NCBI GenBank assembly: GCA_963682055.1
Contig: OY821741.1
Coordinates: forward strand, 12,715,197-12,779,196
Length of the DNA stretch: 64,000 bases
Origin: Primula veris
Lineage: Eukaryota > Streptophyta > Magnoliopsida > Ericales > Primulaceae
Reading direction: 5' to 3'
Positions within the stretch are counted from its first letter, which is position 1, and every line of letters begins with the position of its first letter. This document shows positions 9,937 through 21,683 of the stretch, one piece after another. Made by a program: the position numbers and the translations under genes. Under the pieces are notes generated by a model. It was not told the origin of the DNA. It was given only the letters and a program-made list of their open reading frames with translations, and searched no databases.

Positions 9937-11596
9937 ATATAAAATTTGACGCTCTCTTTCTTCTCTCTTCTGAGTATATATTTAGTTTTAAAATATCTAG
10001 GACACAAAGCTCTGTATTTAAAGGGTGGTTTCTTAACCCAACAGATACACCTTCTCACTTCTCATTGGTCGAAATATTTAACAACGGTTATGTTTTTTAA
10101 CTCTTCACTAACTCCGACGACAGAGCCCGTCATGTTTAATGAAGATTTTGTAATTTTCTATATTCGTTTAGGTAAAAGATCGGAATATGTACATTGAACA
10201 TTAATCACTATGGTTGAATTTTTTTACTATCCAGTAATTATGAGGATGGGGCTGACCCGTCGTGTTTAATGAATTACTATATAATGTTTTGAATTCGTTT
10301 AGATAAAATATCGAATGTAATTGAATCTATATGTTTATGATGAATCTGTACAGCTAAATTTGGACTCTTGAGTGACTATGACGACGGGGAGGATCCGTCG
10401 TGTTTAATTAAAATATTTCCAATTTTCTAAATCCGTTTAGGCAAAAGATTGTCTGTAATTGAACCTGTACGTTTAGCATTAATCCGTTCATTTACATTTT
10501 TAACTCTGGACTAACTATGATAACGGGGTCCGGCCCGTCGTGCTCAATGAAAGATTTTGCAATGTTCTAGATTTGTTTAGGTAAAGATCGTCTGTAATTG
10601 AATACGTACGTTTAACTCTGGACTAACTATGATAACGGGGTCCGGCCCGTACATTTACATTTTTAACTCTGGACTAACTACGTATGTCTGTTATTGTATA
10701 GTTAAATTTTTGACTGTTAAGTAACTACAGTGAATGGGTTCGGCCTGTCTTGCTTAATGAAGATATTTACAATGTTCTAAATTTGTTTAGGTAAAATATC
10801 GATTGTAATTGAATATGTATGTCTAGCATTAATCCGTACATTTTACATTTTTAATGTTAAGTAACTATGACGACGGGGTCGGGCCCATCGTGCTTAATGA
10901 AGATATTACAGTGTTTCGAAATCGTTTAGGTAAAAGATCGATTGTAATTGAATCCATACGCTTAAGATGACGGGCTCGGGTTTGTCGTTCTTAATGAGGA
11001 TATTTACAATGTTTTAAATTCGTTTAGGTAAAAAATCGATTGTAATTAACTCCATATGTTTAGAATTAATTATATGCTTTCAGGATGGAAAGTTATTATT
11101 GAAAAGAAAGATTAAAGCACGTTCTTGAACCTGTGAGTTATGTGTATCAATTTTAATACAAATAATAAGTTCGAAGTAACAATATCCTTATAAATTACTT
11201 TACTTATTGGGTTGTACCAGTTACAGATGCAACGATTCCTTTTAATTAGTAAGAGTAAGAGACATCATAGTGTTTGAATTCTGTTCGAACTTCAATTAAC
11301 GTTGGAGCTACGGATAAAACATGCCAATTTGAAGTGAAATACGGAAAAATTAATAAAAAAACTTACTATCAACAAAGCATGTACATGTAGTCATGGTTTA
11401 CTTTTCAACTTTATTTATTGGCTACTCTAATAACTATGAATATCTTAATAAGAAGAAAATTAATTAGTTGTTGTAATGGAGTCCAACGAACTGTGCACTG
11501 CTTCTTTTCCAAAATAACTTATAAAGGTAAAATAACCATTAGAATCACGAATAAGACCCCCATTACCCCCAAAGTCAGTATGATTTAAATAGCTAC
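9937..11596. repeat. Repeat R1 copy A: array of about 137-bp units with a GC hairpin
   Basis: From about 10108 to 11075 there are about eight diverged units. Each has a GC-rich core of type GACGGGGCTGACCCGTCGTG, followed by TTTAATGAA, then TTCGTTTAGGTAAAAGATCG and TGTAATTGAAT. The core can pair as CGACGGG with CCCGTCG. Unit 10628 is incomplete. Flanks (9940-10100 and 11076-11590) also match copies B (28412-30120) and C (62815-64000). No ORF is shared between the copies, and I do not recognise the family. Confidence 0.8.
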
Positions 11597-12250
11597 TGTT
11601 AGGTCCAGTTTACTGACCTTATTTAATGTCTGTGTTTTGTTAATTCTCTATGTGCATTATTATATGAAAGTGCTACTAAACGTATATTAAGTGTAGTAAA
11701 CAAGTTGAGATTTGAAAGGAAGTTGGCTTGAAGATTTATTCAGAATGAAAGACTGAATCAGTAAAGATGGAATGTATTCAGAAAGATCTTACTTGGAGGT
11801 AAAGGCGTTGAACAAGGTTGGAAAGTTTGACAAAGAAAAAATCTTACTTGGAGCCTAAGGCGTGAAATTACCATGTGCAAGATTCAGCGTTGTAACAAGT
11901 GAACAAGATAAGATACAATCGAAATCAATCAAGGCTTATTCGGTGAAGATTTAGAAGTCAGAAGACTTAATTAGATTTGATTAATATTTGGTTGTAACCA
12001 TATCTATATAAACGGATAGACTAGGTTAGACTCTCTAGCTCTTTTATTCATTATTCCTTACAATATCAAAATATATCTGGGTGAGTGCCCCGAATACGTA
12101 ATCTAAGTTAGATCGAACTCCGTAATTAAACTATGGTGTTTATTTACTTATAGTTTAATTTTGATTCAATTGTCAGTCACGTCTTAAGTTGTAAATGGTA
12201 TTTAACCGACAAGCGTAACTGAACTTAAAACTAAGGAGAAGGTTATTTCA
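11597..12250 (+). repeat. 5' LTR of a copia element (5' half only)
   Basis: Runs from TGTTAGGTCC to GTTATTTCA (654 bp), next to a PBS-like TGGTATGAGAGC at 12253-12264 with one mismatch to the initiator-Met primer. A TATATAAACGG box lies near 12004. It is homologous to the 3' LTR at 33880-34552, with indels and more than 5% substitution by eye, so these come from two copies of one family or an old pair. Confidence 0.85.
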
Positions 12251-12308
12251 ATTGGTATGAGAGCTTAATGCTAGACCTACTTGGTGTGGATTATGAGTTT
12301 CAAGAATA

Positions 12309-12989
12309 ATGGAATCAGCTAGAGTCGCAGGGAAGCCACCTCTTCTAATGGAAGGAATATCGAACTTTGGATTCTGAAAAGTTAAGATGAAGGCTCATAT
12401 CAAGGCACTTGATGAAAAGGCATGGGATGTTGTACTTGATGGATTCAAACCACCTATTGTGGTAGAAGGAGGTGAAACTGTTGTCAAAACCAAAGACAAA
12501 TGGACTCCACAGGAATTCAAAAAGGCCAATTTTAATTCAAGAGCACTATATCCCATATTTAATGGAATTCAAGACAACCAGTTCAAACTGATTTCTAACT
12601 ATGAAGAAGCAAAAGAACCTTGGGATACACTAGTTGTAACGTTCAAAGGTACTGCGATGGTAAATGCATCTAGACTGCAAGAAACCACGTTGAAATTTGA
12701 GATGCTTAGAATGATTGATGATGAAACAATTGAACAGTTCAGTGGTAGGATTTGTGACATTGCAAATGATGTAGAAGATCTTGGTGACAAGTATTCTGAT
12801 GGAAAGCTGGTTAAGAAGACCTTACGATCTCTTCCAAAACGATTGGTAATGAAAGTAATTGCTATAGAAGAGTCAGGTGACTTGGACAAAATGAAGCTAG
12901 AAGAGTTAATGGGAAATCTTAATAATCATAAATTAAACTTTCCAACTAGTAGCAAGGGCAGTGCTATTTTCAAACTAGGAGCTAAATGA
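12309..12989 (+). pseudogene. Copia gag fragment (UBN2 type), broken
   Basis: Starts ATG at 12309 (MESARVAGKPPLL). A TGA at 12375-12377 replaces the conserved Trp codon of the gag start region; the frame reopens and runs from 12387 to 12989, about 200 residues of UBN2 gag (motifs EQFSGRICDIAN and KKTLRSLPKR). It resembles the gag at 807-3089. It ends where LINE sequence begins, before any zinc knuckle, so particle assembly is not expected. Confidence 0.85.
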
Positions 12990-14795
12990 GGCCACATTTA
13001 CCATCCCTACAGAATTCTCTCCTCGTCCTGATGGGTATAGTGCTATTTTCTACATAAACTCTTGGTCTACAATTTCTAATGACTTATTAGAAGTGCTCTT
13101 GATTTCTTTTCTGTTAATTATAATTCTATTAGTTTTAATGATTCTATTATCACCATCCTTCCTAAGATGAAGAACCTCACTAATTTCACTCAATATAGGC
13201 CTATTTGTTTGTGTCAAACCATTTATAAAATCATGACTTAAATTATTTATAATAGGTTAGCTATTCTTTTACCTAAATTAATCACTACTGAACAAAGTGG
13301 GTTTGTAAAAGGGAGAGTGATTACAGATTCTATTTTGCTAGTTCAAGAACCTTTTAGACTTATAGGTGACAAGGTTAGAGGAAATAACATTATTTTCAAA
13401 TTAGATTTGGCTAAAGCCTTTGATAGACTGAACTTTATTGAAAAATGTTTTAGGTTCTTTTGGTTTTAGTAATACTGTACATGGATTAGTTTTATTTATA
13501 ATTGCATCTCCCAAGCTAAATATTCTTTAAGTATGAATGGGAAATTGATAGATTTCTTACATTACACTCACTGCTAATATGTATGAGTTCGTCGTTAATA
13601 AAATTACCAACTAGATAGTTGGATGGAAATCAAATTTGTTAAAGTTAGGTGCTAGAATTACTCTGATCAAAACTGTACTCGGTTCTTTTCCTATACATCT
13701 ACTAACTGTTACACACCCTCCTCAAGTAGTAATTAATAAGGCCTTTTCTGATTTTATTGGGGGTAAATCTGGTAAAAAGGAAATCATCATTGGGTAAATC
13801 GGATCATAATGTCTGCCCCCACTGTAGAAGAGGGAAACGGGGTTAGAAACATCACTGAGGTAATGAATGGATTACATGCTAAAGTTTTTTGGAAAATACT
13901 TACGGAAACCACCCCTTGGACTACTTTCATGTACCAAAAATATCTGAGTAGAAGTCCTAATTGGGGTCACCTAGTTATCCACGTAAGACCTCTAATATTT
14001 GAAAAGTTATTAGTCATTATTTACCAGATTTAGTTATTAGTCATTATTTATCCATTAGTTTTTGGCATGAGAATTGGAGGGAAACTAAAATTTTAGAAAT
14101 TGGGAACATGGATTTGTTTAATGAGGTTTCGAAGTATAATATTACCTTTGGAGATGGAGAGGATATTATATATTGGCCTCACTCTAATGATGGCAATTTT
14201 ACTTATAAAAATGCATATCACCATTTTAGGAACAAACATCATAATAATAATATGTTCAAACATATGTGGAATAATATTTTACGAGTGAAGATTTCTGCTT
14301 TTAATTGGAGATTATGGAATAAGGCTATTAAGCTCGATGGCGATGTGCAAGGTTATGGTATATCTCTGGCCAGTAAGTGCATATTAGTTGTACCACTCAC
14401 TCTATTGATACTTATAGTCCTTTATTCACTAAAGGAAAGGCAAGTCTTAAAGTATGGCAGCATTTCATTAATATATTTGGTTTTTTGCTACCTGTTAATT
14501 TTACTATTCAGTCTATTATTTCTAATTGGTGTAATAATTTCAACAACAATACTCGAGTGGATAAACTGGCTAGACTAGTTCCTTTTCTAATTACCTGAGA
14601 AATTTGGCTAAGTGGAAATGCTTTTAATTTAGATTTTAATCATAATAATATTATCAAGAAAGTAGCCAATTGGATTAGAGAAATTAATTCTTTCATTAAA
14701 ACATGTAATCCCCTCAAAAGCTTTCTCTCCATCACTTTGAATACTTGTAAGGTACCTATTATTACTAGTAAGTATGAAAATCATCTAAGAGAACA
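12979..14795 (+). pseudogene. LINE ORF2 fragment: RT to zf-RVT
   Basis: Begins abruptly at GAGCTAAATGAGG, homologous to 50468 onward in the LINE at 34.5-51.5 kb. In shifting frames it shows RT block 1 (DGYSAIFYINSW), TTEQSGFVKGRVITDS, the AKAFDR catalytic block, a deletion covering the YADD region (the sequence jumps near 13560), then GARITLIKT, RNITEVMNGLHAK and the zf-RVT zone (VKISAFNWRLWNKAIK; frame change near 14380). There are many stops. It ends before RNase H at about 14795 without an A-tail, so it is either 3'-deleted or was joined by recombination. Confidence 0.8.
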
Positions 14796-14799
14796 TGTC

Positions 14800-15660
14800 C
14801 CCATCTAAACTGAATTTCGAACTTGTACATGTTTCCTAGAGTATCTTGCATTCATATATATATTTATTGTACTTCCTTAATTCTTTGAAACTTTTGGTAA
14901 TAATGTACAACATTAGTATAAGTAGTCTTAAAACATGTTGGCATTTATACTAGTCTTGTTTAATGCATTTCTAAAAGATCCGTCTATAATTGGTCAATGT
15001 ACCTGAATATTATAAATAGTCTTTAAATCCATAGGGGAAATAAATTGATATTTGTGATCCATTTATTAAATACACATATCCTAAATATTATTAAACAATC
15101 CGCAAAGTATTAATGGATGCAAATAACCTAAGTAAAACTTCAAAATAAAATATGTTCAAAACAACGCGTCTGTTCATTATCTCGTAACGAACCGTTTTTA
15201 TCTTTTTGGACACGACCATGCTGAGACTTTTTGTGTTGGATTTAGTGGTGTATTAGTTGAACAAATTCATTAAAAGAGAACCCATATTGAAGAAATCAAA
15301 CGGTTGAGGATGTAAAATTTAGACTTATATGTAGAGGCAAGTCGAGTTTTATGCTTATAAAACTTATTCTTAAGCCTTTTATTTTGTCAATAAAATACAC
15401 GTTAAACCATTTACATTTACATATGAATAAATTCAAGAAGACGACTATATAGGGTTACTCTTGGTGACATCTTTAATTTTTTTATCTTTACTACGTAACA
15501 TGGCATAATATATCAGATCTTCGTATGCAACTAAACTCGAGGAGACTATTATCTACAATTAAATACTATAATATAGTAAATTCGGCAAAGTAGATGATTG
15601 GAAAAAAAAATATTGCGGAGTGGGTTGTTTATTTGTGTGGAAAATCAAGATTTTTTTAAT
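14800..15660. repeat. Dispersed repeat R2, copy A
   Basis: Homologous to 30250-30960 and to 52180-53790. Shared phrases include GAGTATCTTGCATTCATAT, AATCCGCAAAGTATTAATGG and TATAGGGTTACTCTTGGTGA. The part at 15560-15640 is the uninterrupted version of the site into which the TRIM and Stowaway at 52974-53719 inserted. Non-coding. Confidence 0.75.
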
Positions 15661-15944
15661 AATTAAAGTGGGTTGAAGAAGCCCACAATTGTTTTTACTA
15701 GAATTAGTCGTTCGAAAGGACTTATTAGAGGGACATAAATCTAAAACGAGAGGAAATTGTAAATGTAAACCCAAGACCAAGGGACATGGAGTCAAAACAA
15801 AAGAATGCACAAATCTATTTGGTACAACATCATTCTCAACAGAAGGAATACCTTTGGTATGCTCCTCGTTAGATCTAAAAGTATATTGCACATTGGTTGT
15901 ATCCTTTGAAAATCAAGATTACAATATTATTTGAAGTAGAAGAA
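15661..15944. other. No gene seen
   Basis: Short overlapping frames on both strands (15559-15891 minus, 15689-15934 plus) show no recognisable domain. The region links R2 to R4. Confidence 0.4.
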
Positions 15945-16372
15945 AAAAAATGATGACAAATGTTATTAGAAGAAAAAAAATTATGACAAATGTTATTTTA
16001 TTTTACAATTTTATGTTTCTTGGTATTATTTTTTCTAGTTTTATAAATTCAATTAACAATTTAAAGTACGAATGTCTATTGTTTGTTTTTCCCAAAAGTA
16101 ATCATCGTTTATAAAGAAAAATAATGTTTTTTACAAAATTTAATTTAACGTATCTGAAATTAAGTCAAAATAAATGTCTTTTGGGTGTGTCTATTGTTTA
16201 TTGTTTTTTAAATACACATATCGCAAATGTCATTACAGAATCCGCAAAGTATTAAAGGATGCAAATAATCTAAGTAAAACTGCTAAATAAAATATGTTCA
16301 AAACAACATCAATATTATTATATGTCAATTAGGTTCATTATTTCGTAATGGGACGTTTTTCTCTTTTTCTCT
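15945..16372. repeat. Dispersed repeat R4, copy 1
   Basis: Matches 51488-51960 closely (GATGACAAATGTTATTTTA, AAGTACGAATGTCTATT, AACATCAATATTATTATATG). Non-coding and AT-rich. Its inner part again carries the AATCCGCAAAGTATTAA phrase of R2, so R2 and R4 are related repeats. Confidence 0.75.
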
Positions 16373-16582
16373 TCATATTTATTACTATATGAAGGTGATA
16401 TTATAACTAACGGGATTTTAAAATTTTACGAAATATGACAATAGTGGGTTTATTCTTATTTAAAACTTATCCGAGTTGGGACTGTAATTTTTTATAAATA
16501 TAGATAGTTTATTCCTATATAGTGTATTTTTATAGAGATGTTTTACGGCATAATGTTAAACATTATGTAAATGAAATGAAGC

Positions 16583-16767
16583 TGTTAGAAAGTTGTTTGA
16601 TTTTGAATAGATACATATCAATTATTTACAGAAAAAAAATATTGTGATTGATTATTATCTTATTTTCTCTTCCATTGATTGGGAAATACCCTTGTATTTA
16701 TTTGTGTATCACCAATGAAATAATTATCTCGTATGTCTATTCTATTTTCCTTATTTCTATTTTTTCA
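16583..16767 (+). repeat. 5' LTR of copia 16583-24558
   Basis: 185 bp, TGTTAGAAAG to CTATTTTTTCA, ending directly at the PBS. Confidence 0.93.
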
Positions 16768-16862
16768 TGGTATCAAGAGTATAGCACGATCTCAAACTGT
16801 GAATCAAAACATCAATGTCCAAACCTTCAACATGTCTGTATCAATTTTGGTTGAATCAAACC

Positions 16863-17622
16863 ATGCTAATGCCCCCAAATCCTTTTTTTCTTCATCATTC
16901 TGATAATCCTAGTCTAGTTCTCGTCTCAAACCATTGATTGGAGAGAACTATTCATCTTGGCATAGGGCTATGTTAAAGTCCCTTAACGTCAAAAATAAAC
17001 TTAGATTCGTTGACGGAACTATTAATTGTTATCCCTTCCTCTTTGAATGATCCGGATGGTTATGCGGGCTGGTCGCGATGCAATGATATGGTCCACTCTT
17101 GGATCATTAATTCTCTTGCCGCCGATATCACGGACAACGTCATCTATTATTCCACAGCGCGTGAGGTTTGGGAAGATCTGCGTGAACGTTTTTCTCAACA
17201 AAATGCTCTTCGTATTTATGAGATAGAACGAGATATTGCCTATTTTAGGCAAGACCAATTGTCAGTAGCAGCATATTATTCAAAACTAAATCTCTTAGGG
17301 ATGAAATCTCCTCTTATTCTGAATTATGTCACTCTGGAGCACAACAAGACCAACAGAAATTGATGGGTCTCAATGATTCATATAGCGCTATTCATGGGAA
17401 AGTTTTATTGATGAACCCGTTTCCTTCCGTACGTCAAGCCTACTCCTCAATATCCGGCGAGGAAAGGCAAAGAAATCTCAGCTAAACTAATTTTCAACAG
17501 CCAATGGAAGTAGCTGCAGCAGCGATGGCCGTTCCTAAACCAATGACTCGACAATTTGAACGAAACAACCAGCCGAGTCAAGTGAATGACTACCAAATTA
17601 CCTTTAACAAATTAACAAAGGA
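16863..17622 (+). pseudogene. Copia gag, N-terminal part (UBN2_3 type)
   Basis: In three shifting frames the sequence reads the retrotransposon gag start (motifs LIGENYSSWHRAM and FVDGTI), then GWSRCNDMVHSWIINSLA and VWEDLRERFSQQNALRIYEI, typical of the short-LTR copia gag family. At least two frameshifts (near 16930 and 17030) and later stops break it. It continues after the solo LTR with the zinc knuckle at about 19470. Confidence 0.85.
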
Positions 17623-19423
17623 TGTAAAATCCCGTATTTTATTATATTTATTTTAATTATTAATGAGTCCGATATTTTGTTTTAAGACTATTACTGGAAT
17701 TACAAGTTTGAAGTTTTAAATAAATAATTATTTTGTAATACAAGATTAAAATGGTTTAGCTACATTAGTAAATAGTACCTGAGTAGTGGCATTGAAAGGT
17801 CAAACGTTAGGTCCTTAAGGAGTTAGTATTTCAATTTATGACCATTCATAATTGGATACACCGTAATTGAGATTACATTTTGAATTCATGAGTTATAGCA
17901 CAATGAGTATGGAATGGGAATAGTATATAGCAATGTGAAATTTAATGGGCATAAATTGGGGAATTAAAACTCTATGATATTAACTTTCATGCAAATAAAT
18001 AACGCACACTTTCATATACTCAATGGACACACGTTATGTGTATTTGCCTATAGTATAATTTATGATATATTAAATTGCCATATTTATTAAAAGAGAGTTA
18101 CAGTGAGAAGAAAGATCAGTGAAGGGTTTAAATCTTTTATGCATATATATATATATATATATGCGACATACAGAGAGAAGGCGAAATAGATATAGAAAGA
18201 TATGTTTGTTTTGGGCTTTAAGCACAAAGTCTACTTATATACCTACTATATTACTATATTATATATATAATTGTATTGTAAATAGAAGATAGAAAAGAAG
18301 ATATCTGGATTGGTTCCATTTTGGCAGTAGAAGTTCATAACTCGCAGTAATCTATTCCGTTTGAGTAACTTTAAAATCCGTTATTAAAGTGAGTGGTTTT
18401 TCTTACTTGCTATTATAAAATTCCATTGCATTTTTAATAAATATTTGCATGTTGAAATTATATTTTAAAAGTATCAAAATTATATATGTATATATATCAT
18501 TGCAAAGTTGCAGGTTCAAAAGAGCAAGGTTATTTGTGTACGTTGATGAACGTAAAGAAAGTGAAATGTTTATATACGTTGATGAACGTATAAGATTTTG
18601 AAAGAAAGTTTATTTTATTTTTATGATCATTATGGTATTATATTTAAGATCTAAGTTGAGAAAAAGAAATGATATAAAGATATTTGAGAAGTACCGGTAC
18701 AATTAAAGAGACCTATAGAGTCCACGTAGGATTGGGAAGTCCAATCATAGAAAAGATGTTCGGAAAGTGTGAATTCAATGAATAAAAGAGATGTCTAGCA
18801 TCCACCTAGGATTGGGAAGTCCAATCTAGATAAATATCTAATTTGTATTATCGTATTGATCACACCTTTTAAAATATTTGATATTTTTATTAGTTCGAGA
18901 AGGTTCCAGTTTTCAAGAAACGTTTTATATTACACTATGCTTTGGAAATTTTGTAAAGTTAAAAATATTGATTTTTCGAAGGAAAATGATTAAAGGATTA
19001 AAATATATTTTCGACCATATATTGTATTGCAAGGTTTATCGCTCATTAAGCCTTTTAGCTTATCCCTCGCTTTTGAAATGTTTTCAGGTATACAGGTTCT
19101 AAGGAGTCAGAGTTAAGTTAGTTGGGAATCAGCCAGACCTTCATAGGATTCCGTTTTATTTCCGCTGCTAATAAAGTTCCAAGATTATAATTTTCAATTC
19201 ATGTTTCTTTAGTATTACAAGATCTTTTAAAATAAGTTTCTATCGATATTTGAATTTGATGTTAGCTTTTGAGATATTCAGAAATAAGAACAAATGTTCG
19301 AAGTTATTGTTTTAGAGTCAAAATTAATCTCTTTTTTTTTTTTTAGTTATAGGCCTTCGTCTAGCACGTGTCAAGCCACGTGTTAGTCGGCCGTGTAGCA
19401 CCCTTAGGTTCTGGGATGTTACA
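17623..19423 (+). repeat. Solo LTR of a Ty3/gypsy-type element (1801 bp)
   Basis: Runs from TGTAAAATCCCGTATTTTAT to GGGATGTTACA, the usual ends of plant gypsy LTRs, with a perfect duplication AAGGA (17618-17622 and 19424-19428). It contains no coding region; the internal part was lost by LTR-LTR recombination. A block GGATTGGGAAGTCCAATC (itself palindromic at its ends) occurs twice near 18731 and 18810. Confidence 0.93.
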
Positions 19424-19428
19424 AAGGA

Positions 19429-21660
19429 GATCCAAACCATGAGCATCTTCAAACAATCCAAGGCCTCACTGTACTCACTGTGATAAACCCGGACACTACA
19501 TCGACTCTTGTTATCAACTTCATAGGTTCCCTTCTGGAAATTCGAAAACTAAAGTGACAAAATTTAAAGGAGCAGGTAATGTGACTGCAACAAATCAAGT
19601 CATCGAGGTAAGGGGAGAAGAACCCAACCACATCTCAGCTCTTTCGGAAAATCAAATGCGACAGATTCTTGCTATATTAAATAGTAAAGGTAGTTTGGGT
19701 ATATCACCCCAAGCAAATGTCATAAGTACTCCAGGTTTGTCTAAATTTTCACATCATCATTGGATGTGCGACCGACCATATAGTCTGTTTTATTGCCAAA
19801 TGGTGAAAGAGCACCAATTAATCCAGTAGGATCATTTCCATTGAGTTATACTCAGAAACTGCATGTGTTATGCGTTCCTGATTTTAAATTACGATTATTA
19901 TCACCTGCTTTATTGCCAAATGGTGAAAGAGCACCAATTAATTCAGTAGGATTATTTCCATTGAGTTCTACTCACAAACTATAAGATGTGTTATGCATTC
20001 CTGATTTTAAAGTTGATTCGATGTCAGTTAGCAAATTGACGTATCAATTGAATTGTTCAGTGACTTTTTATCCTTCTTTTTGTGTTTTGCAGGATCTGGA
20101 TACGAGAAAGATGATTGGTTTGGGCAGAGAACATGACGGGCTCTATTACTTGGTGGGACTTACAACCGAAGCAACTCCAAAGCCTTCTCGTTGTAACACA
20201 GTAGCTTCAACCACTGATATTTGACACCACCGTTTGGGTCATGTTTCTTCAGCTCGTTTAGGTTTCATAGCTAAACATTTTCTTGATATTATTTTTGTTT
20301 TGAATAAGGTTTGCAAGGTTTGGCCATTAGCGAAACAAACTCGTCGCCTTTTTAGTTCAAGTATGATTTCATCTTAAAATATATTTGATCTTGTGCATTG
20401 TGATATTTGAGGCAGTTATCGCCACCCCTCTACTGTTGGTGCTCATTACATTCTTACTATTGTTGATAGCTTTTCTCGATTTACTTGGATATTTTTAATG
20501 AGACATAAACATGAGACACAATCTTTATGAAAACAGTTCTTCTCATATGCTTCTAATCAATTCAATTCGTCTGTTAAAAGTGTGCGTAGTGACAACGGTG
20601 GAGAATTTCTTTCTCTTCAAAAGTTTTTTTGATGAAAATGGAATTCTTTTTCAAACATCATGCTTTGACACTCCCCAATAAAAGCACTTCGTTTCCAATC
20701 AAACTTAACTATAAAATTTTGGGGCGAATGTGTCTTAACAACTGTACATACTATTAATCATTTACTTTCACCGATAATTTCTTTCAAAATACCGTTTGAA
20801 CGGTTATATTAAAAAATCCTAAGTTTTCATCATCTCCGTGTGTTTGGTTGCTTAGCAATTGCCAAAAATAATCGTGTTACAAATAAATTTTCTACTCAGG
20901 CTATAAAATGCGTTTTTGTTGGATACCCGGTTGGCCAAAAAGCATATAAGTTATATGACCTAAGCACACATAAAATATTTACAAGTCACGATGTTACTTT
21001 CCACGAAACAATTTTCCCATACCACACAACTTTCGACACTAAGCAACCTGCCCTAGAAATTTGTTCTGGCCAATCTTGCCCACAACCCTACCGATTGTAC
21101 ATTCTACATCCACAATAAAATCTCATCTTACTTACGACATGCCCAATTGTCACCCATCCGTGACAGCCTCAAGCGAACCACAAACCAGCCCTTCACCACA
21201 GGATCAGGAACACGAACATTTTATAACTTCAGCCGAGACAACAACTCCCTTCAATAGTCAATCTGGCATACTTTTCGAGCGACAACAAGCGCCATCTCTT
21301 ACTCTTGCAAATCTGCCTCACATGGATGCTTCTCCAATTCCTCCTCAATGGTCTCGACGCCAATCTATCCCACCAAGTAAGTTACAAGATTATTCTTGGA
21401 ACCCCATCACGAAGCTCTCTTCTGAACCATCGTCTTTATCGTCTCCAGGTTTAAGCACAAGCAACAGGTATCCGTTGAGTAATTATGTCTCTTATCATCG
21501 ATTTACTCCTCCTAATAAGAATTTCATAGCTCATGTGAATTAGGGAGTTGAATCACAAACATATGATGAAGTAGTTACACAACCGAAATGGCAATAAGCC
21601 ATGAAAATCGCACTTAAAGCTCTCGAAGAAAATCAAACTTAGTCACTCACCTCTTTACCT
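19429..21660 (+). pseudogene. Copia gag knuckle, protease zone and integrase
   Basis: Begins with a CCHC knuckle (CTHCDKPGHYIDSC) at about 19470. A poorly preserved protease region contains a 120-bp tandem duplication (19789-20028). GAG-pre-integrase HHRLGHVS is near 20228, and integrase motifs HCDI and RSDNGGEF are near 20398 and 20590. The integrase C-terminal part (VFGCLAIAKNN, GYPVGQKAYKLYDL) is at 20840-21050, followed by a Ser/Pro-rich linker to about 21540. Many stops and frameshifts are present. Confidence 0.85.
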
Positions 21661-21683
21661 GCAGGTAAAAAGCCAATTAGATG

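Noticed and set aside
9946..10197. Short ORF repeated at 62824-63084 and partly at 28346-28561, suggesting a conserved small protein
   Set aside because: The three regions are copies of repeat R1/R5, so similarity is at DNA level; frames differ in length and contain frame changes between copies.
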